Source: Mesobacillus jeotgali
GTDB taxonomy: Bacteria > Bacillota > Bacilli > Bacillales > Cytobacillaceae
DNA length: 64,000 nt
Reading direction: 5' to 3'
Assembly: GCF_900166585.1 (NCBI RefSeq)
Contig: NZ_FVZC01000008.1
Span: 939,713-1,003,712, forward strand
Position 1 is the first letter of the stretch. Every line of letters starts with the position of its first letter. Positions 42,123-51,523 of the stretch are shown here, one piece after another. The notes under the pieces are model-generated. The model worked only from the letters and a program-made list of their open reading frames with translations, was not told where the DNA came from and ran no database searches. The position numbers and the translations under genes are program-made.

Positions 42123-43790
42123 ATGCGCAGTGACATGATCAAAAAGGGAGTTGACCGGGCTCCGCATAGAAGCTTGCTTTATGCAACCGGCGTGAAATTA
42201 GAAGATCTGGAAAAGCCTTTCATTGGTGTTTGCAATTCATATATAGATATTATTCCTGGCCATGTACATCTAAGACAGTTTGCAGATGTCGTCAAGGATG
42301 CCATCAGAGAGGCTGGCGGAATTCCGTTTGAGTTCAATACAATCGGAGTTGATGATGGGATCGCGATGGGGCATATTGGCATGAGGTATTCCCTTCCAAG
42401 CAGGGAGCTGATCGCAGATTCAGCTGAGACTGTCATTAATGCTCACTGGTTCGATGGAGTTTTCTACATCCCGAACTGTGACAAGATTACTCCAGGGATG
42501 CTGATGGCGGCGGTAAGGACGAATGTTCCTTCGGTATTTGTTTCGGGAGGTCCAATGGAGGCAGGTGTTTCCAGCACTGGACAGCCTTTATCGCTGGTGT
42601 CCGTATTTGAAGGCGTGGGTGCCTATCAATCTGGGAGAATGTCTGAAGAGGAATTGCTGGATATTGAAAAGAATGCGTGTCCAACTTGTGGTTCTTGCTC
42701 GGGCATGTTTACTGCCAACTCTATGAATTCTCTTATGGAAATGCTCGGAGTCGCGCTGCCTGGTAACGGCACGCTGGTTGCGACCTCTGAGGAACGCCAT
42801 AAATTAATCTATGATGCAGCTCGTCATTTGGTCGAAATGGTCAAAAAGGATATTAAGCCAAGAGACATTATCACCAAGGAAACGGTTGATGATGCCTTTG
42901 CGCTTGATATGGCCATGGGTGGATCGACGAATACGGTCCTCCATACCCTGGCAATTGCGAACGAAGCTGAAATTGACTATGATTTGAGCCGGATTAATGA
43001 AGTGGCAAAAAGAATTCCATATTTGTCTAAAATCAGTCCAGCTTCGCATTATTCCATGCAGGATGTCCATAATGCCGGCGGTGTCAGCGCGATTATCAAA
43101 CAACTTTGTGAAATGGAAGGAGCCGTACACCCGGATCGAATCACAATTACCGGTAAATCCCTTTACGAAAATGTAAAAGATGCAGAGGTACTGAATGGTG
43201 ATGTTATCCGCAGCAAGGAAACGGCTTATAGCCCAGTCGGAGGTTTATCCGTTCTGTTTGGAAATATCGCTCCAGATGGAGGCGTCATCAAGGTAGGAGC
43301 AGTGGATCCTTCCATCAAAACTTTTAAAGGTGAAGCGGTTGTCTATGAATCTCAGGATGATGCCTTGGCTGGAATCGAAAGTGGCGATGTGCGTGAAGGG
43401 CATGTGGTAGTCATCCGCTATGAAGGGCCAAAAGGCGGTCCGGGAATGCCGGAAATGCTTGCGCCAACAGCTGCGATTGCAGGAAGAGGACTCGAAAAGA
43501 AAGTCGCCCTGATCACGGATGGCAGATTCTCCGGTGCTTCAAGGGGTATTTCCATTGGCCATATTTCACCCGAAGCGGCTGAAGGAGGGCCAATCGCGTT
43601 TGTGGAAAATGGAGATGCTATTTTCATAGATTTAGAGGAAAGGACCATTTCCCTTGAGGTTCCTGAAACAGAATTAAGTGACAGGAAAGCCAAATGGAAA
43701 CAGCCGGAGCCGAAAATCAAGAAAGGATATTTGGCTCGTTATTCGAAGCTGGTCACCTCCGCGAGCACGGGTGGCATCCTGAAAATTTAA
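42123..43790 (+). CDS. ilvD: Dihydroxy-acid dehydratase
   Basis: The 555-residue Fe-S enzyme dehydrates 2,3-dihydroxy-acids to 2-keto acids in Ile and Val synthesis. Cluster cysteines are in GVCNSY (about 40), [12 protein letters not shown] (about 120) and the [16 protein letters not shown] block (about 190). Typical end blocks are [21 protein letters not shown] and the C-terminal SASTGGI. GGGGGG precedes ATG 42123, 25 bases after ilvE, so they are one operon. The second T-box follows directly, so ilvBNCA forms a second control unit. Confidence 0.96.
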   Translation: MRSDMIKKGVDRAPHRSLLYATGVKLEDLEKPFIGVCNSYIDIIPGHVHLRQFADVVKDAIREAGGIPFEFNTIGVDDGIAMGHIGMRYSLPSRELIADSAETVINAHWFDGVFYIPNCDKITPGMLMAAVRTNVPSVFVSGGPMEAGVSSTGQPLSLVSVFEGVGAYQSGRMSEEELLDIEKNACPTCGSCSGMFTANSMNSLMEMLGVALPGNGTLVATSEERHKLIYDAARHLVEMVKKDIKPRDIITKETVDDAFALDMAMGGSTNTVLHTLAIANEAEIDYDLSRINEVAKRIPYLSKISPASHYSMQDVHNAGGVSAIIKQLCEMEGAVHPDRITITGKSLYENVKDAEVLNGDVIRSKETAYSPVGGLSVLFGNIAPDGGVIKVGAVDPSIKTFKGEAVVYESQDDALAGIESGDVREGHVVVIRYEGPKGGPGMPEMLAPTAAIAGRGLEKKVALITDGRFSGASRGISIGHISPEAAEGGPIAFVENGDAIFIDLEERTISLEVPETELSDRKAKWKQPEPKIKKGYLARYSKLVTSASTGGILKI

Positions 43791-43798
43791 TAGATAAC

Positions 43799-44113
43799 TC
43801 GATGACGAGGTTCAGGGAATTGGATTCCGTATTTACAGAGAGCTGGTCGCGCTGGAAGCCAGCAATACGCCATTTCCTTCATCCCCTCTGAGTGCTCTCC
43901 TGAAATCGCAGTAGGGACAGCCGGGTATACACGGACGTATACTCGTTAACAAAAAAGAGACAGTTCAGTTCTTTTTTAAGAAAGTGACCTGAGCTGCCTT
44001 AAAGGCTGTGTCTTGCAAGAGATGCAGTAAATGAGGGTGGTACCGTGGAATGCTATAAGCCTTTCACCCCTGCACAGTGATGGATGTTGTGTGGGGTGGA
44101 GGGCTTTTTATTT
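43799..44113 (+). ncRNA. T-box riboswitch (isoleucine type, AUU specifier) of ilvBNCA
   Basis: The Stem I base GATGA (43801) pairs with TCATC. The upper helix CGTAT/ATACG encloses AGAGAG and a CTGG/CCAG helix. The segment between ATACG and TCATC reads CCATTTCCT, placing AUU (Ile) where the first T-box has AUC. The T-box motif GAGGGTGGTACCGTGG is at about 44033-44048 and the terminator, from AAGCCTTTCACCCC to GGGGTGGAGGGCTTTTT, at about 44058-44106. It controls ilvB, ilvN, ilvC and ilvA. Confidence 0.88.
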
Positions 44114-44153
44114 TGCTTTGATTGATCAATAGGAAGAAAAGGAGGAAAACGAG

Positions 44154-45872
44154 ATGGAAGCAAAAGAGCCAATGGTCACCGTTGGAACAAAAGAATTGAA
44201 CATGAATGGGGCAGATCTCTTCATCCAGGCACTGAAAAGTGAGGGCGTAGAGCTATTATTCGGCTATCCTGGCGGAGCTGTTTTGGGAATTTATGATGCT
44301 TTGTACAGGTCACCGATTAAGCATATTCTTGCGCGTCATGAACAAGGGGCGATACATGCGGCTGAAGGCTATGCGCGTGTTTCGGGGAAGCCCGGGGTCG
44401 TGATCGCTACCTCTGGACCCGGCGCAACCAATGTGGTGACAGGAATCGCCGATGCAATGATGGATTCGCTGCCGCTTGTCATTTTTACAGGGCAGGTTGC
44501 CTCACAGGTTATCGGGACAGATGCCTTTCAAGAAGCAGATGTAGTCGGGATGACTGCCCCAATCACAAAGCAGACTTACCAGGTGAGAAGGTTAGAGGAT
44601 TTGCCCAGAATTGTGAAGGAAGCCTTCCATCTGGCGAGAACTGGACGGCCGGGCCCTGTTCTGGTCGATATACCGAAGGATCTTACAGCACTTCAGACTT
44701 CTTTTTTGCCAGAGGCTGAGATAAAACTTCCGGGATATCGGCCGACGTTAAAGCCTGATCCGTTACAGGTAGACAGCCTGCTTGAGGCACTTCATCACTC
44801 CCGAAAGCCTGTCATATTAGCCGGAGCAGGAGTTTTACATGCGAGGGCTTCGGAAGAATTGACTGCTTTTGCCGAACAGTATCGATTGCCTGTCGTCCAC
44901 ACTTTATTAGGACTAGGTGGATTTCCGGCACACAACCCGCTGTTTTTGGGAATGGCGGGGATGCACGGCTGCTATACCGCGAACATGGCCCTTTATGAGT
45001 GTGATCTTTTAATCAATATCGGAGCCCGATTTGATGATCGTCTGACAGGAAACCTGACTACCTTTGCATCAAATGCCAGGGTTGCTCATGCAGACATTGA
45101 CCCAGCGGAAATAGGCAAAAATGTAGAAACTCATTTTCCGATAGTTGGAGATGCGAAAGCAGTTTTACAGATGCTGTTAAGTCAAACTGTTGAGAGGCCA
45201 GATTCACGGCTTTGGCTGGACCGCTTAGAGGAAAACAAACAAGAGTACCCGTACTGGTTCTCTGATAGTGAAGAATACCTTCCTCCACAGCATTTAATAG
45301 AATTAGTGCACAAGCATACGAATGGTGAAGCGATTGTCACGACGGATGTCGGCCAGCACCAGATGTGGGCTGCCCAATTTTACCCCTTCGCGCAGCCAAA
45401 CTCCTGGGTCACATCGGGGGGACTGGGAACAATGGGATTTGGTTTCCCGGCGGCGATTGGTGCGCAGCTGGCAGAACCAGATGCGACAGTCATTTCACTC
45501 GTCGGGGACGGCGGCTTTCAAATGACGCTCCAGGAACTGATTTTATTAAAAGAATGGAATCTGCCAGTAAAAGTGCTGATCATCAATAATGGTTCACTCG
45601 GAATGGTCCGCCAGTGGCAGGAAACCTTTTATGATAAACGGTTTTCGCATTCGATCTTTTCCCTTCAGCCGGACTTCATCAAGCTGGCGGAGTCTTATGG
45701 GATAAAAGCTTATAGGGTGAGCAGTAAAGACGAAGCAGAGAGGATTTTCAGTGAAGTCCTAACAGACAGCGAGCCAGTTCTGATAGATTGCAGAGTGAAT
45801 CCTGATGAAAAGGTCTATCCAATGGTCGCCCCGGGGAAAGGGCTGCATGAAATGATTGGGGTGAAACCATGA
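44154..45872 (+). CDS. ilvB: Acetolactate synthase large subunit
   Basis: The 572-residue ThDP enzyme condenses pyruvate with pyruvate or 2-ketobutyrate. Blocks include [16 protein letters not shown] (about 35-50) with the catalytic Glu in [30 protein letters not shown], and the ThDP/Mg site [13 protein letters not shown] to [17 protein letters not shown] precedes ATG 44154. Its last four bases overlap the start of the small subunit gene. It is feedback-controlled by that subunit and transcriptionally by the upstream T-box. Confidence 0.96.
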   Translation: MEAKEPMVTVGTKELNMNGADLFIQALKSEGVELLFGYPGGAVLGIYDALYRSPIKHILARHEQGAIHAAEGYARVSGKPGVVIATSGPGATNVVTGIADAMMDSLPLVIFTGQVASQVIGTDAFQEADVVGMTAPITKQTYQVRRLEDLPRIVKEAFHLARTGRPGPVLVDIPKDLTALQTSFLPEAEIKLPGYRPTLKPDPLQVDSLLEALHHSRKPVILAGAGVLHARASEELTAFAEQYRLPVVHTLLGLGGFPAHNPLFLGMAGMHGCYTANMALYECDLLINIGARFDDRLTGNLTTFASNARVAHADIDPAEIGKNVETHFPIVGDAKAVLQMLLSQTVERPDSRLWLDRLEENKQEYPYWFSDSEEYLPPQHLIELVHKHTNGEAIVTTDVGQHQMWAAQFYPFAQPNSWVTSGGLGTMGFGFPAAIGAQLAEPDATVISLVGDGGFQMTLQELILLKEWNLPVKVLIINNGSLGMVRQWQETFYDKRFSHSIFSLQPDFIKLAESYGIKAYRVSSKDEAERIFSEVLTDSEPVLIDCRVNPDEKVYPMVAPGKGLHEMIGVKP

Positions 45873-46165
45873 ATAAACGGATGGTCACAGCCTTAGTCCA
45901 TAATGAAAATGGAATTTTCACCCGGCTTATGGGCATGTTCCACAAGCATCAATACAGAATTGAGAGCCTTGCCGTTACGGTCGCATACCCGGAGCTGAGG
46001 GATGTTTCCAAAATGTCCGTCATTCTCGAGGTCGAGGATGACCATAAGTTTTTGCAGCTGGTGAAGCAGGTGGATAAACAGGTGGATGTCCTGTTTGTCA
46101 CGGATGTAACAGACGAACTTGTCCTTGAGAGGGAACTCGCAATGATGAAGAAGTTTCTTGTCTGA
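45869..46165 (+). CDS. ilvN: Acetolactate synthase small (regulatory) subunit, short form
   Basis: The 98-residue ACT-domain protein (residues about 5-77) has the valine-site-type N-terminus [19 protein letters not shown]. It overlaps ilvB by four bases, as expected for IlvB's regulator. It lacks the second domain of the usual ~160-170-residue Bacillus IlvH and is closer in size to E. coli IlvN (about 96). No downstream continuation in another frame was seen, so it looks naturally short. Confidence 0.88.
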   Translation: MNKRMVTALVHNENGIFTRLMGMFHKHQYRIESLAVTVAYPELRDVSKMSVILEVEDDHKFLQLVKQVDKQVDVLFVTDVTDELVLERELAMMKKFLV

Positions 46166-46197
46166 AGGAATGTTTTAAAAAAGGGAGAGGGTTGTAA

Positions 46198-47223
46198 ATG
46201 GTAAAGGTTTATTATCAAGCAGATGTGAATGAGGAAGTTTTAAAAGGGAAGACGGTTGCTGTCATTGGGTACGGCTCACAGGGACATGCACATGCACAAA
46301 ATTTACGGGACAGCGGGCATCGGATTGTCGTCGGATTGCGTCAGGGGAAATCATGGGCACAGGCTGAGAAGGATGGATTCCGGGTGTTATCTGTCAAGGA
46401 AGCGTGTGAAGCGGCAGAAGTGGTCATGGTCTTATTGCCTGATGAGAAGCAGCCGGCTGTGTATGAATCAGAAATCAAACCAGCTTTAACTGCTGGAAAA
46501 GCTCTTGCGTTTGCCCACGGTTTCAATGTTCATTTTCACCAAGTTGTCCCTCCAGAAAATGTGGATGTATTTTTAGTGGCGCCAAAAGGGCCGGGGCACT
46601 TGGTACGGAGGACTTTTGAAGAAGGAGCAGGAGTCCCGGCATTGATTGGGGTGCACCAGGATGTGACCGGCCGGGCGAAGGAGCTGGCCTTGGCCTATGC
46701 AAAAGGTGTAGGTGCTGCGAGGGCAGGGGTGCTGGAAACGAATTTTCAAGAAGAAACAGAAACCGATCTATTCGGTGAACAGGCAGTCTTATGCGGTGGC
46801 TTAACATCACTAGTTAAAGCCGGGTTTGAGACGCTGGTGGAAGCAGGATACCAAAAAGAAGTTGCCTATTTTGAGTGTATGCATGAGCTGAAATTAATCG
46901 TGGATTTAATGTATGAACAAGGACTGGAAGGTATGAGACACTCGATTTCGGACACAGCTCAATGGGGAGATTTTGTATCAGGCCCGCGTGTTATTAATGA
47001 AGAAACAAAGGCGCGCATGAAGGAAGTGTTGGAGGATATTCAATCAGGCAAGTTTGCCGAAGGCTGGATTTTGGAAAACGAGACGAATCGGGCTGAGTTC
47101 AACGCCATTAACGATCGGGAAAAGCAGCATCCAATTGAAGAGGTTGGGAAAGAGCTGAGAAAAATGATGCCATTCGTCCAGCAAAAAGCAAAGAGAGCAT
47201 TCGTTAACAGCGTGAGTGAATAA
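46198..47223 (+). CDS. ilvC: Ketol-acid reductoisomerase (class I)
   Basis: The 341-residue NADPH enzyme isomerises and reduces acetolactate or acetohydroxybutyrate. The nucleotide motif [17 protein letters not shown] (about 25-41) and catalytic residues in [25 protein letters not shown] (Mg Asp/Glu) and [14 protein letters not shown] are clear. AGGGAGAGG precedes ATG 46198. It is the third gene of the ilvBNCA operon. Confidence 0.96.
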   Translation: MVKVYYQADVNEEVLKGKTVAVIGYGSQGHAHAQNLRDSGHRIVVGLRQGKSWAQAEKDGFRVLSVKEACEAAEVVMVLLPDEKQPAVYESEIKPALTAGKALAFAHGFNVHFHQVVPPENVDVFLVAPKGPGHLVRRTFEEGAGVPALIGVHQDVTGRAKELALAYAKGVGAARAGVLETNFQEETETDLFGEQAVLCGGLTSLVKAGFETLVEAGYQKEVAYFECMHELKLIVDLMYEQGLEGMRHSISDTAQWGDFVSGPRVINEETKARMKEVLEDIQSGKFAEGWILENETNRAEFNAINDREKQHPIEEVGKELRKMMPFVQQKAKRAFVNSVSE

Positions 47224-47259
47224 TAAAAATAATGATATCGAGGTGGGCCCATTGGGAAT

Positions 47260-48237
47260 TTGCTAAAGAGCATCAACATTGATGAAGCAATGGAAAAACT
47301 GAAGGATAAAGTGCATCGAACTCCTTTAAAGCAAAGTGCGACTTTAAATTTCTTAACGAATGCTGACGTATATTTGAAACTTGAAAACCTGCAAAAAACG
47401 GGATCGTTCAAGCTTAGGGGAGCGATGAATAAAATCTTATCCTTGTCAGAACAGGAAATGAAAAAAGGAATTCTTGCTGCTTCTGCCGGCAACCATGCCC
47501 AGGGGGTAGCCATGGCATCTTCGTTAAGGGGCATCAGATCAAAAATCTATATGCCGAAGCATACTCCTTTTTCCAAGGCTTCTGCAACAAAGGGATATGG
47601 TGCGGACATTGTCCTGGTCGGCGAAACGTACGATGAATCCTATCAAAAAGCCGCAGAAGAAATGAACCAGAAAGGCAGCACCTTTGTTCATGCGTTTGAC
47701 GATGCATTGGTGATTGCGGGGCAAGGGACAATAGGAATGGAAATGCTGCAGCAAAATGACCAATTGGACGTCATTTTTGTGCCTATTGGCGGTGGCGGGC
47801 TAATCTCAGGAGTAGCACTTGCCATCAAAGCCATCAAGCCAACTGTTAAAATCATTGGTGTGCAGGCAGTTGGGGCGGCTGCCACCTTTCAAAAATTCAC
47901 TGGACAAAAATTGAAGCCGACACATGCTATCCACACAATCGCTGATGGAATTATGGTAAAGGAACCCGGAGTGATGACCTATCCTATCATTGAGAAGTTT
48001 GTAGATGAAATCGTAACCGTAACCGATGAAGAAATTGCCCATGCCATCATGTTCATGCTTGAAAGAGAGAAAATGCTGGTCGAAGGGGCTGGCGCCGCAG
48101 CATTGGCAGCTATTTTATACAAAAAGGTTCATGTATATGGCAAGAAAATAGGGTGCGTCATCAGTGGTGGGAATGCAGACCCCGTTAATATTCAAACCTA
48201 TAAGGAAATGACAAAATCAATGAAGAAAATCGGATAA
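47260..48237 (+). CDS. ilvA: Threonine dehydratase (biosynthetic or catabolic form without ACT tail)
   Basis: The 325-residue PLP enzyme deaminates threonine to 2-ketobutyrate, the committed step to isoleucine. The PLP Lys is in [12 protein letters not shown] (about 46-57), the glycine loop is GGGGLISG, and [10 protein letters not shown] is present. The usual C-terminal ACT-like regulatory domain of long IlvA is missing, so it resembles TdcB/short IlvA forms. The start is uncertain: TTG 47260 has AGGTGGG about 12 bases upstream. Placement in an isoleucine T-box operon supports a biosynthetic role. Confidence 0.9.
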   Translation: MLKSINIDEAMEKLKDKVHRTPLKQSATLNFLTNADVYLKLENLQKTGSFKLRGAMNKILSLSEQEMKKGILAASAGNHAQGVAMASSLRGIRSKIYMPKHTPFSKASATKGYGADIVLVGETYDESYQKAAEEMNQKGSTFVHAFDDALVIAGQGTIGMEMLQQNDQLDVIFVPIGGGGLISGVALAIKAIKPTVKIIGVQAVGAAATFQKFTGQKLKPTHAIHTIADGIMVKEPGVMTYPIIEKFVDEIVTVTDEEIAHAIMFMLEREKMLVEGAGAAALAAILYKKVHVYGKKIGCVISGGNADPVNIQTYKEMTKSMKKIG

Positions 48238-48253
48238 CGAATAGTTTTAAACG

Positions 48254-48292
48254 AACAGCTTTCCTTGCACTGATGAGGAAAGCTGCTTTTAT
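48254..48292 (+). terminator. Terminator of ilvBNCA operon
   Basis: The stem ACAGCTTTCC / GGAAAGCTG(C)T with a 12-base loop and T-rich tail lies 17 bases after the ilvA stop. Confidence 0.8.
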
Positions 48293-48417
48293 ATTAATCA
48301 AATACCCCTATTGCTGAAAAAATTGCAATCCTAAGTACGTGATCAATCAACGTATTTGATAAAACTGTAGTCGTGAAATAGGATGGGGTTTTATAAGGAA
48401 AAAAGCTCAAGCCCCTT

Positions 48418-48883
48418 CCTATCGGACACTTACCTCATGTTCCAGCTTCTGTTTTGTCCGATAGAGCCATCCTATCGGACACTTATGTCATGTTCCAGCT
48501 TCCGTTTGTCCGATAGAGCCATCCTATCGGACACTTATGTCATGTTCCAGCTTCTGTTTGTCCGATAGAGCCTTCTTATCGGACACTTATCTCATGTTCC
48601 AGCTTCCGTTTGTCCGATAGAGCCATCCTATTGGACACTTATCTCATGTTCCAGTTTCTGTTTGTCCAATAGAGCCTTCTTATCGGACACTTATGTCATG
48701 TTCCAGCTTCTGTTTGTCCGACAGAGCCATCCTATCGGACACTTATCTCATGTTCCAGCTTCTGTTTGTCCGATAGAGCCTTCTTATCGGACACTTATCT
48801 CATGTTCCAGCTTCCGTTTGTCCGATAGAGCCATCCTATTGGACACTTTTCTTACGTTCCAGCTTCTATATGTCCGATATGAC
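48418..48883. repeat. Nine tandem copies of a 52-bp hairpin unit
   Basis: Units start at 48418, 48471, 48523, 48575, 48627, 48679, 48731, 48783 and 48835, an exact 52-base period after the first (53). Each reads C(C/T)TATCGGACAC, a ~25-base middle (TTAT..CATGTTCCAGCTTC..), then TGTCCGATAGAGCC. The arms TATCGGACA / TGTCCGATA pair. Linkers alternate between GCCATCC and GCCTTCT for much of the array. In unit five both arms change together (TATTGGACA / TGTCCAATA), keeping the helix. No protein frame is consistent, as 52 is not a multiple of three. Confidence 0.95.
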
Positions 48884-48919
48884 TTAACCTTCCATCCTGG
48901 ATGAAAAATGTAACATCCT

Positions 48920-48939
48920 GTTCATCGTCCATTCATATA
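48920..48939 (+). promoter_or_regulatory. HssR-like direct repeat before hrtBA
   Basis: GTTCATCGT-CC-ATTCATATA is a 9-2-9 direct repeat matching the staphylococcal HssR site GTTCATATT-N2-GTTCATATT in layout and most bases. It lies about 45 bases before the permease start, and a TATTCT-like -10 follows at about 48947. Confidence 0.6.
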
Positions 48940-48982
48940 AGAGGTTTATTCTAAGGAAGTCAAAGAGAGAATGGAGGATGGA

Positions 48983-50020
48983 ATGATGAACCTTGCCTGG
49001 AAAGAAATTAAGAAAAATAAAGTGCGATTTTTAATATTAGGTTCCATTGTTTTTCTGGTTAGTTTCTTAACCTTTATTATTTCTGGTTTAGCCAATGGAT
49101 TATCACAGGATAATGCTTCATTAATTAAGGATTTACCAGACGGATATTTTTATTTGAATGCAGATGCTGATGAAACTTTTAATCTGTCCAAAATAGATAA
49201 CCGTATCCAGGAAGAGTTATTAAATAATCAGAAAGATGCTGCAGCACTTTCAATTCAGATGGGCTTTTTGAATGATGTGAATGGGAAACAACAAAGCGTG
49301 GCTTTTGTAACTTCAACCGACTCAAACATATTTAAGGACGTAGAACCCGGAGAGGTTTGGCTGGATCGTTCAATGGAGGATAAGGGAATAAAAGTTGGGG
49401 ATACGTTAACGAACAATCAATTCAGTGGCGAGTTTATTGTAAAAGGTTTTGTTGAACAAACGAAATTCAGCCATGCACCTGTTGCTTTCATTAATATAGA
49501 AAACTACAAAGAAATTTATCGAGTAGAGGAAATGCAGCTGGTATTCGTACCTGGGGAAGATAAGCCAGAAGAAGTGAATGGTTTACAGTCATTTTCTAAG
49601 AAGGAATTTCTCAATAGTATTCCAAGTTATAATGCAGAACAAATGTCTCTTAATATGATTGTCTGGTTCCTGGTAGTAATCAGTGGAATGCTGTTCGCCA
49701 TCTTCTTCTATATGATGAACGTTCAAAAAATTGGGTTGTACGGTATTCTAAAAGCAATCGGTCTAAAAACAAGCCAATTATTCAGGATGATGTGGGCACA
49801 GATGATTTTTATTACAGTGATTTCACTTGCTTTGTCTATGGCATTTAGTCAAATTTTTAATATGATTGCACCACAAGAAATGCCTTTTAGTTTACCAATT
49901 GAGACAACGGCGCAATTGTCAATAGTATTCCTGATCATAGGATTTGTAGGAGCTACATTGTCAGGTATTCAAATCAAAAAGGTCGAGCCACTGCATGCGA
50001 TACAACAAGGAGAGTTGTAA
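48983..50020 (+). CDS. Heme-type ABC exporter permease, HrtB-like
   Basis: The 345-residue FtsX/MacB-type permease has one N-terminal helix (about 14-34), a large extracellular domain (about 40-220) and three C-terminal helices with the closing IKKVEPLHAIQQGEL. The size matches HrtB, which with HrtA exports excess heme. The start ATG 48983 has TGGAGG five bases upstream. An HssR-like repeat lies upstream, and HssRS-like genes follow the ATPase. The order is B then A, reversed relative to S. aureus hrtAB. Confidence 0.85.
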   Translation: MMNLAWKEIKKNKVRFLILGSIVFLVSFLTFIISGLANGLSQDNASLIKDLPDGYFYLNADADETFNLSKIDNRIQEELLNNQKDAAALSIQMGFLNDVNGKQQSVAFVTSTDSNIFKDVEPGEVWLDRSMEDKGIKVGDTLTNNQFSGEFIVKGFVEQTKFSHAPVAFINIENYKEIYRVEEMQLVFVPGEDKPEEVNGLQSFSKKEFLNSIPSYNAEQMSLNMIVWFLVVISGMLFAIFFYMMNVQKIGLYGILKAIGLKTSQLFRMMWAQMIFITVISLALSMAFSQIFNMIAPQEMPFSLPIETTAQLSIVFLIIGFVGATLSGIQIKKVEPLHAIQQGEL

Positions 50021-50021
50021 A

Positions 50022-50699
50022 ATGGCATTATTTCAAATTGATGAAGTTAGAAAAACGTTTACTAATGGGGAAGTAAAAGAAGAAATACTGAAAGGAATTA
50101 ATCTTACTCTTAACGAAGGAGAAATAATCGCCTTAGTGGGTGCATCCGGTTCCGGTAAAAGCACGCTTCTAACAATAGCAGCGGGCCTCCAGCCTGCTTC
50201 GGAAGGACAAGTGATTTTTGAAGGCGAAAGTTTGACGGCCATGAGTCCAGAGCAGATCAGAAAAATACGGGCAAGTAAATTCGGTTTTGTTTTTCAATTT
50301 GCACACCTTGTTCCGTTCCTGACAGTTGAAGAACAACTTATGCTCATGTTAGATGTTTCAGAATCAAAGCTAGAGAAACGTGAACAAAAAGGAGAAATTA
50401 AAAGGATTTTGCAATTAGTGGGAATGGAACATCGGAAAAATGCTTACCCATCTTCATTATCAGGCGGGGAGAAACAGAGAGTGGCGATTGCTCGTGCGAT
50501 CATTCATAAGCCTCAAGTTCTTTTTGCCGACGAACCAACTGCCAGCCTGGATTCAAAAAGATCTAAAGATATCATGACATTAATCAGAGATTTAACCAAG
50601 AAATTAAATATTACTACCTTAATGGTCACCCATGATGAAGAAATGCTTTCTTACGCTGACCACATCATTAAAATGAGTGATGGTCAAATTGCAGAGTGA
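50022..50699 (+). CDS. Heme-type ABC exporter ATPase, HrtA-like
   Basis: The 225-residue LolD/MacB-type ATPase has Walker A GASGSGKST (about 41-49), signature LSGGEKQR, Walker B VLFADEPTASLDSK and a THD switch. The start ATG 50022 follows the permease stop by one base and has AAGGAGAG upstream. It pairs with the permease just upstream as an exporter, inferred to be heme-related because of the neighbouring sensor system. Confidence 0.88.
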   Translation: MALFQIDEVRKTFTNGEVKEEILKGINLTLNEGEIIALVGASGSGKSTLLTIAAGLQPASEGQVIFEGESLTAMSPEQIRKIRASKFGFVFQFAHLVPFLTVEEQLMLMLDVSESKLEKREQKGEIKRILQLVGMEHRKNAYPSSLSGGEKQRVAIARAIIHKPQVLFADEPTASLDSKRSKDIMTLIRDLTKKLNITTLMVTHDEEMLSYADHIIKMSDGQIAE

Positions 50700-50740
50700 A
50701 GATTCATCGTTTACATCTCTCTGAAAAGGCGGTATTGTAT

Positions 50741-50785
50741 ATCAAAAAACAGCCCAGGCATTTGCGCTAGGGTATTTTTTGATTT
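50741..50785 (+). terminator. Terminator between hrtA-like and hssR-like genes
   Basis: Outer arms ATCAAAAAA / TTTTTTGAT enclose a partly paired CCC/GGG core; the T run lies within the right arm. A moderate terminator. Confidence 0.6.
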
Positions 50786-50842
50786 ATGACGAAATAAGAG
50801 AAACGAGGATTTATGTAACTTTTACTTAAAGGAGATCCAATT

Positions 50843-51523
50843 ATGACAAATATCCTGATTGTTGATGACGATGTGAATGTCTTGACGCTTTTAGATATCC
50901 ATTTATCTGAACAGGGTTATACAGTATTCAAAGCAAAGGAAGGACTCGAAGCGCTGGAGATTCTTAATAAAGAGGTATGTGATTTGGCAGTTGTTGATGT
51001 GATGATGCCATTTATGGATGGCTATACATTAACTAAGGAAATTCGAAGCCAATTTAATATCCCGGTCATTCTTTTAACGGCCAAAAGTCAAATCGAGGAC
51101 AAGGAGCATGGATTTCAAGCAGGTACGGATGATTACCTTGTTAAACCCTTTGAACCGAGGGAGTTAAGCTTCCGTATAAAAGCTTTGCTGCGCCGATATG
51201 AAAATCAAACAGATGAATCCATCCTCCGCATTGGCAGTACAATTATAAACAAGCAAAGCTATGAAGTAGTGATCAGTAACCGGACTCTTCTACTGCCCCT
51301 AAAAGAGTTTGAACTTTTGTATTTTCTTATGTCCAAACCCATGCAGGTGTTTACCAGAGACCATTTGATTGAACGCATTTGGGGGTTGGATTATGAAGGG
51401 GATGAGCGTACGGTTGATGTGCATATAAAAAGGTTAAGAGAGCGTTTTTCTAAACTGACTGACGATTTTCAAATAAAAACAGTACGCGGAGTTGGATATT
51501 CACTGGAGGCTAAGCGCGAATGA
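50843..51523 (+). CDS. OmpR-family response regulator, HssR-like
   Basis: The 226-residue regulator has a receiver domain (about 1-115) with D8-D10, phospho-acceptor D52 (VVDVMMPFMDG) and Lys in YLVKPFEP, and a winged helix (about 125-224: RTVDVHIKRLRERF). AAAGGAGATCC precedes ATG 50843. It overlaps the kinase gene by four bases. Together with the kinase and the adjacent exporter it fits the HssRS heme-sensing pair. Confidence 0.87.
   Translation: MTNILIVDDDVNVLTLLDIHLSEQGYTVFKAKEGLEALEILNKEVCDLAVVDVMMPFMDGYTLTKEIRSQFNIPVILLTAKSQIEDKEHGFQAGTDDYLVKPFEPRELSFRIKALLRRYENQTDESILRIGSTIINKQSYEVVISNRTLLLPLKEFELLYFLMSKPMQVFTRDHLIERIWGLDYEGDERTVDVHIKRLRERFSKLTDDFQIKTVRGVGYSLEAKRE

Noticed and set aside
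48383..48904. The regular spacing of the 52-bp units looks at first like a CRISPR array, and open frames cross it.
   Set aside because: There are no unique spacers: every part of the unit repeats, and no cas genes are near. The frames exist only because the repeat lacks stops in some phases, and 52 is not a multiple of three.
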